A stretch of DNA of 64,000 nt, taken from positions 1 to 64,000 of the forward strand of contig JBJXFF010000210.1 of the NCBI GenBank assembly GCA_046153945.1, written 5' to 3'. The notes under the pieces were generated by a model. It did no database searches. It had not been told where the DNA came from and was given only the letters and a program-made list of their open reading frames with translations. The number at the start of each line of letters is the position of its first letter. The stretch's first letter is position 1. Below are positions 8,293-18,989 of this stretch, piece by piece. The DNA is from SXOA01 sp046153945. Its GTDB lineage: Bacteria > Planctomycetota > Planctomycetia > Pirellulales > Pirellulaceae. The translations under genes were made by a program, and so were the position numbers.

Positions 8293-11200
8293 TTACTCTG
8301 TATACACAAACTCATTGGCCGCCAACACTGCCCGACACAGCGTTTGCCAGGCTCGGGAGCGGGCACTTTCGGCCGAGTTTCCGGCACCGGCAGAAGCGGA
8401 AGCAAAACGATCCAGGAAAGCGAGGCTGCGGGTAATTTCGGCGTCAGTCGGCGGCCGCGAATAGGCTCGTTCGTAGAGGAGACGGATGCGGTTGGTGTCG
8501 TCAACGGCGGCTTTCAAGATCAGCACACCTAACTCACGGCTCTGATCGGCGGCTATCTGACTGTTCATCATGAACAAGGCCTGGGGGGCGACGGTGGTGC
8601 TGTCCCGTTTGCCGCTGGCGACGCTGGGGTCGGCGAAGTCGAAGGCCTGGAAGACGTCGTAGAGGGCGCTGCGGACGACCGGGAGGTAGACGCTGCGGCG
8701 ATTGCCGCCGTAAACGACTGGATCGACGTTGACCGTGCTGGTGACGTACTTGTGATTCTCAATCCCAAGTTGCGAACCTCCCATGCGGCAGTCGAGTGAG
8801 TCCGATACGGCCAGCAGCGAGTCCCGAATCTCCTCGGCTTCCAAACGGCGGCGGGGGAAGTGGGAGAGGCAGCGATTTTCAGGGTCAATGCTGTTGTTGG
8901 AATCAGACTTTCCACTCCTTTGATACGCCCCGCTCAGCATCAGCCGCCGATGCATCTTTTTGATGCTCCAGCCGTCGTCCACGAATCGCCGCGCCAGATA
9001 ATCCAGCAGTTCCGGATGTGTCGGCTGTTCCCCAAGGAGGCCGAAATTATCCACGGAGCGGACAATTCCCTCACCGAAATGCCACTGCCAGATCCGGTTG
9101 ACCATGACCCGCGCCGTGAGCGGGTTTTCGGCCCGCGTCATCCACCGGGCCAGGTCCAGTCGACCGCTCCTCTCGCCAGCCAGCGGCGATTGTGATTCTC
9201 CGGACAGAATTCTCGGGAACTGTCGCGGCGTCTCTTCTCCCAGCGTCAAATGACTGCCGCGGATGTGAATCCGTAAGTTCTCCGACTTGGCTTCGGAGAC
9301 AGCCATCGCTTCCGGCAACTTGGGCATGGCGGCTTCCAGAGCGGCCAATTCCTCGCGCTGCTTCTTGATGGTTTCGCGAAGCTCGGGCGTGAACGAGTTT
9401 TCGATTCCCTTCGTCGGAGCAAACGGCCCTTCGTTATCGTAGAGCACCTGGCGAAGTTTCTCCTGCATCTCGTCCGGCAGCTTCGCCGAACTCTTTCCTT
9501 CAGGCGATGCCTTCAGTTTCTGCCAGGCTACCTCGACGATTGCAAACGCCTTTCCGTAGGCGGCGGCAAGTTCGCTGAGAGTCTTTGGCAAGGGCTCGCC
9601 GAGCAATGTGCCGCTGGGCTCTTTGCCAGCGACCACGGAATGCCACGGCGCGAAAATGTTGTCCGTCTCGTTCTTTGACCTTTCAAGATACTTGGCCCAT
9701 TGTTCGACGAACTCCGTGTTCAGCGGCGGGCTTTCATATTTCACAGCGATTGTCAGGCTCCCCATCGCCGGCGCAATCAGCATCTTATCCAAATGCGGAA
9801 ACGCATCGGCCCGTTCGATGCGTATCGTGTTCTGCCCGGCTTTGAGGTCGACAAATCCTTCGATAAACCAGGTTTGCGTATGCGGATTCCAGCTTCCAGT
9901 CACTTTCCCCGCGACACCATCCAGAGCCAGCATGCCGTTTACCAAGACCTTGCAGGGCCGCGCTCCGGCAGCGGCATAGCGCAGTTCCAGTTGAAAAGTA
10001 CCAGCTTTCTCTACCGCAACGTCGTATTCGGCAAAGTTTGGAAGTTGCCCCTGATTCACCAGCACGCCGATTCCTTCGCCATAGCCGGTCGTAAACTTTG
10101 CGACGTTACCCCGATTGAAATTCTCCATCTCAATCAGTTGCAAGCCGGCGATTTTCTTTCGCTCCTCCTCCGGCAACGTTCCCAGCGGCTTTGCCTGGGC
10201 AAGTAGCTCGCTAAGCTGCGTCCTCCGCCAGGCGGCCAAGAGATACTCCGCGGGTCGCTTTCTTTCGACCTTGAGAATTTCCTCCGTTGCCGAATTGACG
10301 TGCCCAGCAATCTCGCCTCGTTTGGCGTCGATCTTCTTGCGGTGTTCGTCTCGCTTGGCAACCGACGCACTATCCGCGAGCGGACGCTCCTGCCAGACGG
10401 CGACGACGGAGTGGTTTTCCATCGTCTTGGTGCTCTTGAAAATTCCCGCCAGCGAGTAATAGTCCCTCGTCGGCAGCGGATCGAACTTGTGGTCATGGCA
10501 CCGCGCGCAGCCGAGCGTCATGCCGAGAAAGACCTTCCCCAGCGTGTCGACCTGCTCGTCGATAATGTCCATCTGCATCTTCACAGGGTCATCTTCCGCC
10601 AGCATTTTAGCCCCGATGCAAAGGAACCCCGTCGCGGCGATTCCCTCAATCCGTTCCTCCTCACTGCCGGGGAGCAAATCACCCGCGAGCTGTTCCTGCA
10701 AAAACCGGTCGTACGGCTTGTCTTTGTTGAAGGCACCAATCACCCAATCGCGATAGCGGAAGGCATTCGCATACGCCAGGTTTTCATCCAACCCGTTGCT
10801 ATCGGCATAACGTGCCAGATCAAGCCAATGCCGGCCATATTTTTCGCCGTAGCGGGGAGATGCAAGCAGCCGATCCACAACCCGGGCGAACCCATCCGGG
10901 GTCTCATCCGCGAGAAACGCCCGCAATTCATCGGGAGTGGGAGGGAGTCCGGTCAAATCGAAAGTTGCGCGGCGAAGGAGCGTCCGCTTCTCCGCCGGTG
11001 CAGCGGGCTTCAGATTCGCCTGCTCCATTTTCGCCAACAGAAATCGATCCACTGGCGACGCGGACGAGGCAGCATCGCGAATCTCGGGAACGGTTTGTTC
11101 GCGAACGCCTTGAAACGCCCAATGTTTCTTCTGGACATCCGAGAAAACCATCCCCTTCGCAGCACCAGCCGCCAGCGGTTTCGCGTTCTCCCCCGGCCAC

Positions 11201-11562
11201 GCCGCGCCATCCTTAATCCACTTGGTCAGATCTACGATTTCCACCGCGGAGAGCTTCTTCTTCGGGGGCATCTGGAGGGTTTCCCCATGCCCGATGGCTC
11301 GCACCAAGAGGCTCTCCGCCGGTTTGCCCGGCACAATCGCCGGTCCCCGCGTGCCGCCGGCCAGAAGCTCCGCCAGCGAATCGACCCGCAACTCGCTTTC
11401 TTCATTCTGATCGCTATGGCACTCAAAACACTTCGCCACCAGCAGCGGTCGGACCTTTTTCTCGAAGAATTCGACCTGTTCCGACGACGGACCTTCCGCG
11501 CGCAAAACGGACGCGGTCACGGCCAGTAGGATCAGCGAAATTGGGCTCTTCCAGACCTTCAT
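8293..11562 (-). CDS. PSCyt1/PSCyt2/PSD1 multidomain cytochrome with CBM-like insert
   Basis: A 1,089-residue exported protein. After a signal peptide (1-22) comes a PSCyt1 c-type cytochrome domain with heme motif CFECH (45-49) and the distal MPPKKKLS segment. The PSCyt2/DUF1549 domain (about 170-380) includes RRATFDLTGLPPTP and a second CARCH motif (352-356). A probable carbohydrate-binding-module-like beta-sandwich follows (about 478-598, from EMENFNRGN to HLDKMLIAP). The C-terminal PSD1/DUF1553 domain carries NPLTARVMVNRIWQWHFGEG. It leads the operon with the DUF1501 gene and ybeY. The domain set suggests a periplasmic redox enzyme or anchor acting on a sugar polymer; no substrate can be named. 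Confidence 0.94.
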   Translation of the reverse strand: MKVWKSPISLILLAVTASVLRAEGPSSEQVEFFEKKVRPLLVAKCFECHSDQNEESELRVDSLAELLAGGTRGPAIVPGKPAESLLVRAIGHGETLQMPPKKKLSAVEIVDLTKWIKDGAAWPGENAKPLAAGAAKGMVFSDVQKKHWAFQGVREQTVPEIRDAASSASPVDRFLLAKMEQANLKPAAPAEKRTLLRRATFDLTGLPPTPDELRAFLADETPDGFARVVDRLLASPRYGEKYGRHWLDLARYADSNGLDENLAYANAFRYRDWVIGAFNKDKPYDRFLQEQLAGDLLPGSEEERIEGIAATGFLCIGAKMLAEDDPVKMQMDIIDEQVDTLGKVFLGMTLGCARCHDHKFDPLPTRDYYSLAGIFKSTKTMENHSVVAVWQERPLADSASVAKRDEHRKKIDAKRGEIAGHVNSATEEILKVERKRPAEYLLAAWRRTQLSELLAQAKPLGTLPEEERKKIAGLQLIEMENFNRGNVAKFTTGYGEGIGVLVNQGQLPNFAEYDVAVEKAGTFQLELRYAAAGARPCKVLVNGMLALDGVAGKVTGSWNPHTQTWFIEGFVDLKAGQNTIRIERADAFPHLDKMLIAPAMGSLTIAVKYESPPLNTEFVEQWAKYLERSKNETDNIFAPWHSVVAGKEPSGTLLGEPLPKTLSELAAAYGKAFAIVEVAWQKLKASPEGKSSAKLPDEMQEKLRQVLYDNEGPFAPTKGIENSFTPELRETIKKQREELAALEAAMPKLPEAMAVSEAKSENLRIHIRGSHLTLGEETPRQFPRILSGESQSPLAGERSGRLDLARWMTRAENPLTARVMVNRIWQWHFGEGIVRSVDNFGLLGEQPTHPELLDYLARRFVDDGWSIKKMHRRLMLSGAYQRSGKSDSNNSIDPENRCLSHFPRRRLEAEEIRDSLLAVSDSLDCRMGGSQLGIENHKYVTSTVNVDPVVYGGNRRSVYLPVVRSALYDVFQAFDFADPSVASGKRDSTTVAPQALFMMNSQIAADQSRELGVLILKAAVDDTNRIRLLYERAYSRPPTDAEITRSLAFLDRFASASAGAGNSAESARSRAWQTLCRAVLAANEFVYTE

Positions 11563-11680
11563 TAGGGGCTCGCAAGGCAGGGAAATCGGCGGGCCGAGGG
11601 GGACTTCCAGTCTAACATGCTCCGGGGAAAGGAGACACCGGGAAATTGTCTTGGGGCGAATGAAAAGTTATGTTGGAAGC

Positions 11681-11956
11681 ATGGCTAACACTGACATCGA
11701 CCCCAAGAAAATTCCCCCCGCATCTCTTTCCTTCCTCGTCTCGACCCTGGGAGCTCAGGGCGCGGTCGCCCTCGGGATGGCTCCCAATCCCCTAACGAAC
11801 AAAACCGAGACGCAGCCAGAGATGGGAAAGCACATGATTGATACGCTGGCCATTCTGGAGGAGAAGACCAAAGGAAATCTGTCCAAGGACGAGACACAGC
11901 TTTTGGAGGCCGTGCTGCACCAGCTGCGGATGGCGTACTTGCAAGTGAAGAAGTAA
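11681..11956 (+). CDS. DUF1844 small protein
   Basis: A short helical protein of about 91 residues matching DUF1844: IPPASLSFLVSTLGAQGAVALG followed by a C-terminal helical pair (MIDTLAILEEKTKGNLSKDE and LLEAVLHQLRMAYLQ). Function is unknown; the family is widespread in planctomycetes and other bacteria, usually as a single small cytoplasmic protein. Alternative in-frame starts at 11651 and 11660 add 7-10 residues that look unlike the family. The chosen ATG has GGAAG immediately upstream, closer than ideal, so the start is uncertain. Confidence 0.8.
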   Translation: MANTDIDPKKIPPASLSFLVSTLGAQGAVALGMAPNPLTNKTETQPEMGKHMIDTLAILEEKTKGNLSKDETQLLEAVLHQLRMAYLQVKK

Positions 11957-12031
11957 CCGCTCGGCTCGCTCGCGCGATTCGCTGGAAAGCGGGCTGTTGG
12001 CTCCCCCTTGGGAAGGCCGTACGATGGGGGC

Positions 12032-15000
12032 ATGTCCCTCTGGCAATTCCTCTTCCGCAGCCTCACTTTCCATTGGCGAATGCACTTGGCGGTTGCGCTC
12101 GGAGTTGCGGCTGCGACGGCGGTGCTGACGGGGGCGCTGCTCGTTGGCGATAGCGTTCGCGGAAGTCTCAAGCATCTGGCCCTGGATCGGCTGGGGAAGA
12201 TTGACCAGATTCTGGTGACGGACCGCTTCTTCCGCCAGCAGATGGCCGCGGACTTTGCCAAGAAGCGGACGGGGAGCCAAGTCGCACCCGCGATTCTCTT
12301 TCTTTCGGTGACAGCAGAGTTTGCTGCCGCGGAAGGACGCCGCCGGGCCGCGGGGGTGATGCTGATCGGGTGTGACGACAGCCTTTGGCAACTCGGCTCG
12401 GAGGTGACGAAGCCCAAGAAGACGCCGGGGCGCGGCGAGATTGTTCTCAACTCCACTTTGGCCACGGAGTTGGGGGCCAAGGTCGGCGACTCGGTCATCA
12501 TCCGTCTTCCGAAGTCGGACCAGATTCCCGCCGACAGTGCTCTCGGCAAGAAGCAAGACCGGCTGACGAGCCTTGCCGATTTGAAAGTCATCGAGATCAT
12601 CCCCACCGAGAGCCTCGGCCGCTTCTCCCTCCAGCCGATGCAGACTTCGCCGCGGAATGCGTACGTGGCTCTAGAGGAAATCCAGTCGGCACTGTTTGTG
12701 GCGGACGAGGAGAAGGAGAAAATCAATGCGCTGCTGGTGGCCGGTATAGGTCTAGACCGTCAAACCGAAGCACTCGCCGACGTTCAGCCCGATACGGACT
12801 TTCTCTCTCCCAGCCTCGCCGATTATGGCCTGGCCCTTAAGCATGTCCGCCGCACGTTTAAGGAAGCCGATGGTAAGGAAACGACGATCTTCAATTACTA
12901 CAGCCTCTCCTCAGACCGGCTGCTCGTGGACGACAAGGTAGTAAAGATTCTCCAAAAGGCTCTTCCCGGCAAGGCGGAGCCGGTTTTCACCTACCTGGCG
13001 AACACGATTGAGAAAATGGGCGAGGTCGACAAAAAGAAAAAGCCCATTCCCTATTCCCTCATCTCGGCCATTGATCCGATACCGGGAGGACGGCAGCTCA
13101 AGGACGACGAAATCGCACTCACCTCCTGGGCCGCCGACGATTTGCAGGCCAAAATTGGGGACCGAATCCGCGTCACCTATTTCGCCCCGGAAACGACGCA
13201 CGGCCAGACCATCGAGCGCTCCGTGGAGTTGACTCTCGCGGCAATCATTCCGATCACCAAGCCGAGCAAGCGTTACATCGACAAGCGGCCAGCCCAGTTT
13301 GATCAGCGGCCGACGCCGGCTAATGATCCCGATCTGACGCCAGTGGTTCGCGGCTTTACGGACCAAGAGACCATCAGTGAGGCGGACCCGCCTTTTCCGT
13401 TCGACCGGTCCAAACTGCGCAAGCCGCAGGACGATGAGTATTGGGCTTTCTATCGCACGACTCCCAAGGCGTTCATCTCGTTGAAGACCGGCCAGAAGCT
13501 CTGGCAAAGCCGGTTCGGCAAAGTGACCAGCGTGCGGATTGATTCCTCGGTCGCTGCGGACCAGGCGGCACTCGAGAGGTTGCTGCTCCAGAAGTTTCAA
13601 GGCTATTCCAGCGATCTCGGCTTCACCTTCCTGCCGCTGCGGCGGCAAAGCGAGGATGCTTCCGGCGGAACAACCCCGTTCGACGTGCTGTTCCTGCTCC
13701 TTTCCATGTTCATCATTGCTGCCGCCTTGATGCTGGTCTGGATTCTGTTCCGTCTGGGCGTGGAGCAGCGGGCCAGCGAAATTGGGACGCTGCAAGCCCT
13801 GGGTTGGGCGGGAAAGAAAACAGCTCGTGTCCTGGCACTCGAAGGAGCCATCGTCGCAGCTGCGGGTGGACTCGTCGGCACCCTCTTCGGCATCGGCTAT
13901 GCCTGGCTGATGGTCACTGGACTCCGAACATGGTGGGTCGGGGCCGTTGCCACGCCGTTTTTGGAACTTCACTTGGACAAACCGCTCAGTCTCGTGATTG
14001 GTTATGCCAGCGGCGTGATTGTTTGCGTCGTGACGATCTACCTCAGCCTGCGGGCGCTGCGGAAAGTGCCGACGAGGAGTTTGTTGGCGGGAGAGTCGCA
14101 AGTCGCAAATCCGAAATCCGAAATCCGAAATCCGAATGGGGAGCCTCGCCGCTGGACGGCCTTCATCGCCGCAGCCCTCATCGTCATCTCTCTTGCTCTC
14201 GCCATCCTCGCCACGCAACTCGGCGGCGAAGCTCAGGCGGGCGCGTTTATGGGAGCGGGAGCGTCGATGCTTGCCGCGCTCCTCATCTTCATTGCGGGAC
14301 GCTTGAAGGCGAGGGGGAGCGGACTCTCGACGACGGGACTCGCCAGGACTGCGTTCCGCAACGCCGGACGCAACGTCGGTCGAAGCGTCACCACCATCGC
14401 TCTCATGGCGTCCGCTTCCTTCTTGATTGTCGCGGTCAGCGCCTTTCAGCTTGACCCCAGCGACGAAGGAGTCGGCGGTTTCGATTATCTGGCGGAAAGC
14501 TCGGAGCCAATTCTTGCGGACCTTAATTCGCTGGAGTCTCGGAAGAAGCTTTTGGGTTCGCAGGCGAGCAAGCTCGACGGAGCCACGATTCTCCCCTTCC
14601 GCCTTCGCGCCGGCGACGATGCCAGTTGCCGCAACCTCTATCAGCCTCATCAGCCGCATGTGCTGGGTGTAACGCCGGGGCTGGTTGACTATTTCAATGA
14701 CCCGAACCAGGTCCATTTCAATTTCGCCGGCAGCGCCGCGAAGACGCCGGAAGAGAAGGCGAACCCTTGGCGGCTGCTGTTCACGCCCGCGCCGGATGGT
14801 CAGCCAGTGAACGTGGTGCTAGATAAGAACACCGCGATGTACAGTCTCAAGCTCTACCGTGGTATTGGCGAGGAATTCGAGTTCGACTACGGCGAGGGAC
14901 CACCGGTCAAGTTTCGCGTGGCCGGCCTGCTTTCCAACAGCGTGTTGCAAGGGAGCCTGCTCATCGGCGAAGCCGATTTCAAGCGGTTGTTTCCGACCAT

Positions 15001-15523
15001 CAGCGGGTATCGCTCGTTTTTGATTAAAGCGACGAATGACCCAGAAAGGGTCGCCTCGTTTCTGGAGGACCGCTTCGGGGATGAAGGGCTGGATACGGTC
15101 GACGCGAAGTTGCGGCTGGCGGATTTGCTGGCGGTGCAGAACACTTACATCAGTACGTTCCGAAGTCTCGGGGCACTCGGTCTGTTGCTCGGTACGTTTG
15201 GGCTGGCCGCGGTGCAGTTGCGGAATGTGTTTGAACGCCGTAAGGAGCTGGCTTTGCTTCGTGCAGTCGGCTTTCGCAAGCTGCGGCTGGGGGAGATGGT
15301 GCTGCTGGAGAATCTGGTGCTGCTCTTGGGGGGGCTCGCCACTGGTACGCTGGCGGCGCTCTTCAGCGTGCTTCCGCATATGTTGCTCGGGGGTGCTCAT
15401 GTGCCGCTGTCGGAACTAGCTGTGATGCTAGGAGCGGTGCTGATTGTCGGCATTGTCACTGGCCTTTGGGCGGTGCGGGCGACATTGAAGGCTCCACTGC
15501 TCGCTGCCCTGCGGGGAGAATAA
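12032..15523 (+). CDS. FtsX-like ABC transporter permease, two-domain
   Basis: A 1,163-residue inner-membrane permease of the MacB/FtsX/LolE type. An N-terminal helix (HLAVALGVAAATAVLTGALL) precedes a large MacB-PCD-like periplasmic domain. A first FtsX core of three helices (about 550-690 residues in) is followed by a linker, more helices and a second periplasmic/FtsX module that ends with LGALGLLLGTFGLAAVQLRN and VMLGAVLIVGIVTGLWAVRAT. The ERRKELALLRAVGFRK segment near the end is a typical coupling-helix region. No cognate ATPase gene is adjacent. The linker is interrupted by a heptamer repeat (separate entry). The stop is one base before glpK, whose ribosome binding site lies inside this gene. 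Confidence 0.9.
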   Translation: MSLWQFLFRSLTFHWRMHLAVALGVAAATAVLTGALLVGDSVRGSLKHLALDRLGKIDQILVTDRFFRQQMAADFAKKRTGSQVAPAILFLSVTAEFAAAEGRRRAAGVMLIGCDDSLWQLGSEVTKPKKTPGRGEIVLNSTLATELGAKVGDSVIIRLPKSDQIPADSALGKKQDRLTSLADLKVIEIIPTESLGRFSLQPMQTSPRNAYVALEEIQSALFVADEEKEKINALLVAGIGLDRQTEALADVQPDTDFLSPSLADYGLALKHVRRTFKEADGKETTIFNYYSLSSDRLLVDDKVVKILQKALPGKAEPVFTYLANTIEKMGEVDKKKKPIPYSLISAIDPIPGGRQLKDDEIALTSWAADDLQAKIGDRIRVTYFAPETTHGQTIERSVELTLAAIIPITKPSKRYIDKRPAQFDQRPTPANDPDLTPVVRGFTDQETISEADPPFPFDRSKLRKPQDDEYWAFYRTTPKAFISLKTGQKLWQSRFGKVTSVRIDSSVAADQAALERLLLQKFQGYSSDLGFTFLPLRRQSEDASGGTTPFDVLFLLLSMFIIAAALMLVWILFRLGVEQRASEIGTLQALGWAGKKTARVLALEGAIVAAAGGLVGTLFGIGYAWLMVTGLRTWWVGAVATPFLELHLDKPLSLVIGYASGVIVCVVTIYLSLRALRKVPTRSLLAGESQVANPKSEIRNPNGEPRRWTAFIAAALIVISLALAILATQLGGEAQAGAFMGAGASMLAALLIFIAGRLKARGSGLSTTGLARTAFRNAGRNVGRSVTTIALMASASFLIVAVSAFQLDPSDEGVGGFDYLAESSEPILADLNSLESRKKLLGSQASKLDGATILPFRLRAGDDASCRNLYQPHQPHVLGVTPGLVDYFNDPNQVHFNFAGSAAKTPEEKANPWRLLFTPAPDGQPVNVVLDKNTAMYSLKLYRGIGEEFEFDYGEGPPVKFRVAGLLSNSVLQGSLLIGEADFKRLFPTISGYRSFLIKATNDPERVASFLEDRFGDEGLDTVDAKLRLADLLAVQNTYISTFRSLGALGLLLGTFGLAAVQLRNVFERRKELALLRAVGFRKLRLGEMVLLENLVLLLGGLATGTLAALFSVLPHMLLGGAHVPLSELAVMLGAVLIVGIVTGLWAVRATLKAPLLAALRGE
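14107..14134 (+). repeat. Four-copy heptamer AAATCCG inside the permease gene
   Basis: Four perfect head-to-tail copies of AAATCCG are translated in frame as part of a polar linker (NPKSEIRNPN) between the two FtsX halves. The unit is not a multiple of three, so gain or loss of one copy would shift the frame. The same sequence forms the arms of the intergenic palindrome at 40592-40675. Confidence 0.85.
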
Positions 15524-15524
15524 C

Positions 15525-17006
<1,482 letters not shown>

Positions 17007-17073
17007 AGGAAATAGTCGCCAGCAATTAATGCGGAGGAGTGAATCGCCAACGCTTGCATTTTTGGGCAAGGCT

Positions 17074-18696
17074 CTAATTGGCAGGTGGGCCAACCAGGGC
17101 TTCAGGTCTGTCGAGTACCAGGTAGTGGCCGTGATCGGATGTGAGGAGGAGGGCTGCGTCCTTCCAGCCGACGTGCTTTTCGATCCACTGGGTGACGGCG
17201 TGAAAGGCTTCGTCTCCGCTCAGGGTTGCGCCGATGGAGTTGTCGAGATTGTTGGCATGATTGGCCCAGTCGATGTCTCCCGCTTCGATCATGAGCCAGA
17301 TTTTTTCGGAGCGGGACGCGAGAACATCGAGGGCGGCGACCGACATTTGAGCCAGATTGGGATTTTCCGAGATGTCCTCCTTGGAGTAGACCTCGGGCTC
17401 GGGAGTTTCGCCCGCGCTGACGGTCGGATCGAATTTTCCATCGGCGGTTTGGAATGGCAGGTGGCCGCCCTTAACGCCAAAATAGCCGAGCAGGCGGCGG
17501 TGATCCCGAATCGCTGATTTCGCTTCGCCTGCCAATACTTCGCCGCCGATTTTTCCTTTGGTTCGCTGGGCAATTTGGTACTTGCCGCCTCTGGCCGCAT
17601 TGATTGTTTCCATATCCTTCGCGGTCAGGTAACGATTACCGCTCACAAAGTTCTCCCCTTGGGGACCGTCCTTGTCTTTCGACTCTCCCCAGCCGGCACC
17701 GATGAGGACGTCGAGACCGGGGAGCGGCGTGGCAGGGTGAGCAATTGACGGCAAGCCGATCATATCGCGGGTCAAGTCTTGGTAGTCGTCTCTGTGGACG
17801 TTGTTGGCATAAGCGCAGGCGGGAGTGGCGTGGCTGATGGGGACGGTCGTAACAACACCCACGGCATAACCGGCTTTCTGTAGCTTCCAGGAAATGGGTT
17901 CCACTTGCCGGCCGAGCGGATCGACATTAATGGCGTCGTTGTAGGTCTTGATGCCGCTGCAGAATGATGTTGCGGAAGCTGCCGAGTCCGTAAAGGCATG
18001 CTTGAACTTCGCTCCCTTTCCGATGGGGTAGTTGGGATCCGTGATCGCGTCCCAGGGAGTCTGGCCGCAACTCTCCGGGTCATACCCGCCGCGGAGCGAG
18101 CCAAGAGTGACGACACGCTGTTTGTTGACGTCGGTAGTGGTCCCTTCGTCGTACGGGCTGGTGACGTAGAAACCGAAATCGGTAGGCGCTCCTCGATAAT
18201 CCTGAAAGTGGAGGCCGGTTCCTCGCCCTTCGCGGTATCCGACTTTCCCCGACTTAGCGATGGCGGCGGCCCAAGTGGTCTGCCAGTCCATGCCATCGAA
18301 CACGAACAAAACAATGCACTTTTTCCCTTGCTCCGCGGCCATTTTTTGCAGATGGTAGACGTCGGTCTGGTCGAAATACTCCGCTTTGGGATTCAGCGTC
18401 CCTTCTGGCAAGTAGCCGTAGAGTTTTTGCAGTTTTTCCCGGTCGCGGTAGACGCTGCGCTCGCCACGGCACGAGGACAGGTCCATTCCGAACGAGTAGA
18501 GCGGAATCAGTCGATTGGAATGTTTGGTCCAAGTCGAATACTTATCCGGACTAGGACCCCAATGGCCCCAGTCCGCTTTTTTCGTCGTAATGGCTGCCGT
18601 TTGGAGGTCGCGGAGATGGTCGGCCCGGCTATTGTCCGCAGCTAGCAGCAGCCCAAGCACAATCAGCAACGAGGCACATTGAATAAGTCGATTCAT
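17074..18696 (-). CDS. Secreted alkaline phosphatase family protein
   Basis: A 540-residue exported phosphomonoesterase of the PhoA superfamily. It starts with a Sec signal peptide (MNRLIQCASLLIVLGLLLAA). CIVLFVFDGMDWQTT holds the first metal-binding Asp, and the nucleophile block reads DSAASATSFCSG, with the serine following Asp as in PhoA-type enzymes. EAGDIDWANHANN and LLLTSDHGHY carry the later metal ligands. The C-terminus after DHGHYLVLDRPEAL is short. The start at 18696 is chosen because AAGGAAAG lies just upstream and the signal peptide begins there. It is transcribed divergently from the desaturase gene across about 290 bases that contain no other gene; no clear Pho box was identified. 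Confidence 0.92.
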   Translation of the reverse strand: MNRLIQCASLLIVLGLLLAADNSRADHLRDLQTAAITTKKADWGHWGPSPDKYSTWTKHSNRLIPLYSFGMDLSSCRGERSVYRDREKLQKLYGYLPEGTLNPKAEYFDQTDVYHLQKMAAEQGKKCIVLFVFDGMDWQTTWAAAIAKSGKVGYREGRGTGLHFQDYRGAPTDFGFYVTSPYDEGTTTDVNKQRVVTLGSLRGGYDPESCGQTPWDAITDPNYPIGKGAKFKHAFTDSAASATSFCSGIKTYNDAINVDPLGRQVEPISWKLQKAGYAVGVVTTVPISHATPACAYANNVHRDDYQDLTRDMIGLPSIAHPATPLPGLDVLIGAGWGESKDKDGPQGENFVSGNRYLTAKDMETINAARGGKYQIAQRTKGKIGGEVLAGEAKSAIRDHRRLLGYFGVKGGHLPFQTADGKFDPTVSAGETPEPEVYSKEDISENPNLAQMSVAALDVLASRSEKIWLMIEAGDIDWANHANNLDNSIGATLSGDEAFHAVTQWIEKHVGWKDAALLLTSDHGHYLVLDRPEALVGPPAN

Positions 18697-18989
18697 CAAG
18701 TCTTTCCTTCTTACGTGGAACCCGACGAGGCCGAGTTTAGGCCAACTTTCAGGAGGACTCAACCTGCCGATTCCCCGTTCCTTCATGCAATTGTAACGCC
18801 CTGCCTCGCGGTCCAAGGAGCCCTTACCCCGTATCGCCTGGAGGGCAGAACGGTAGGATGAAGGGCCGCTGGGGCCAATGTGCCCCTTGGGGAGGCCGCG
18901 AAAATGGTGCCGGCTGATCATCTTAAGTGCCGTGCCAGCCCCAGAACAGTTCTGAGTTTCGCTTTCCGCGGCTTCCACAAGGAAAAAGA

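Noticed and set aside
12911..14716. 601-codon antisense frame opposite the permease gene
   Set aside because: Arg/Gln/His-rich composition with no domain-like pattern, fully overlapped by a clear FtsX-type permease.
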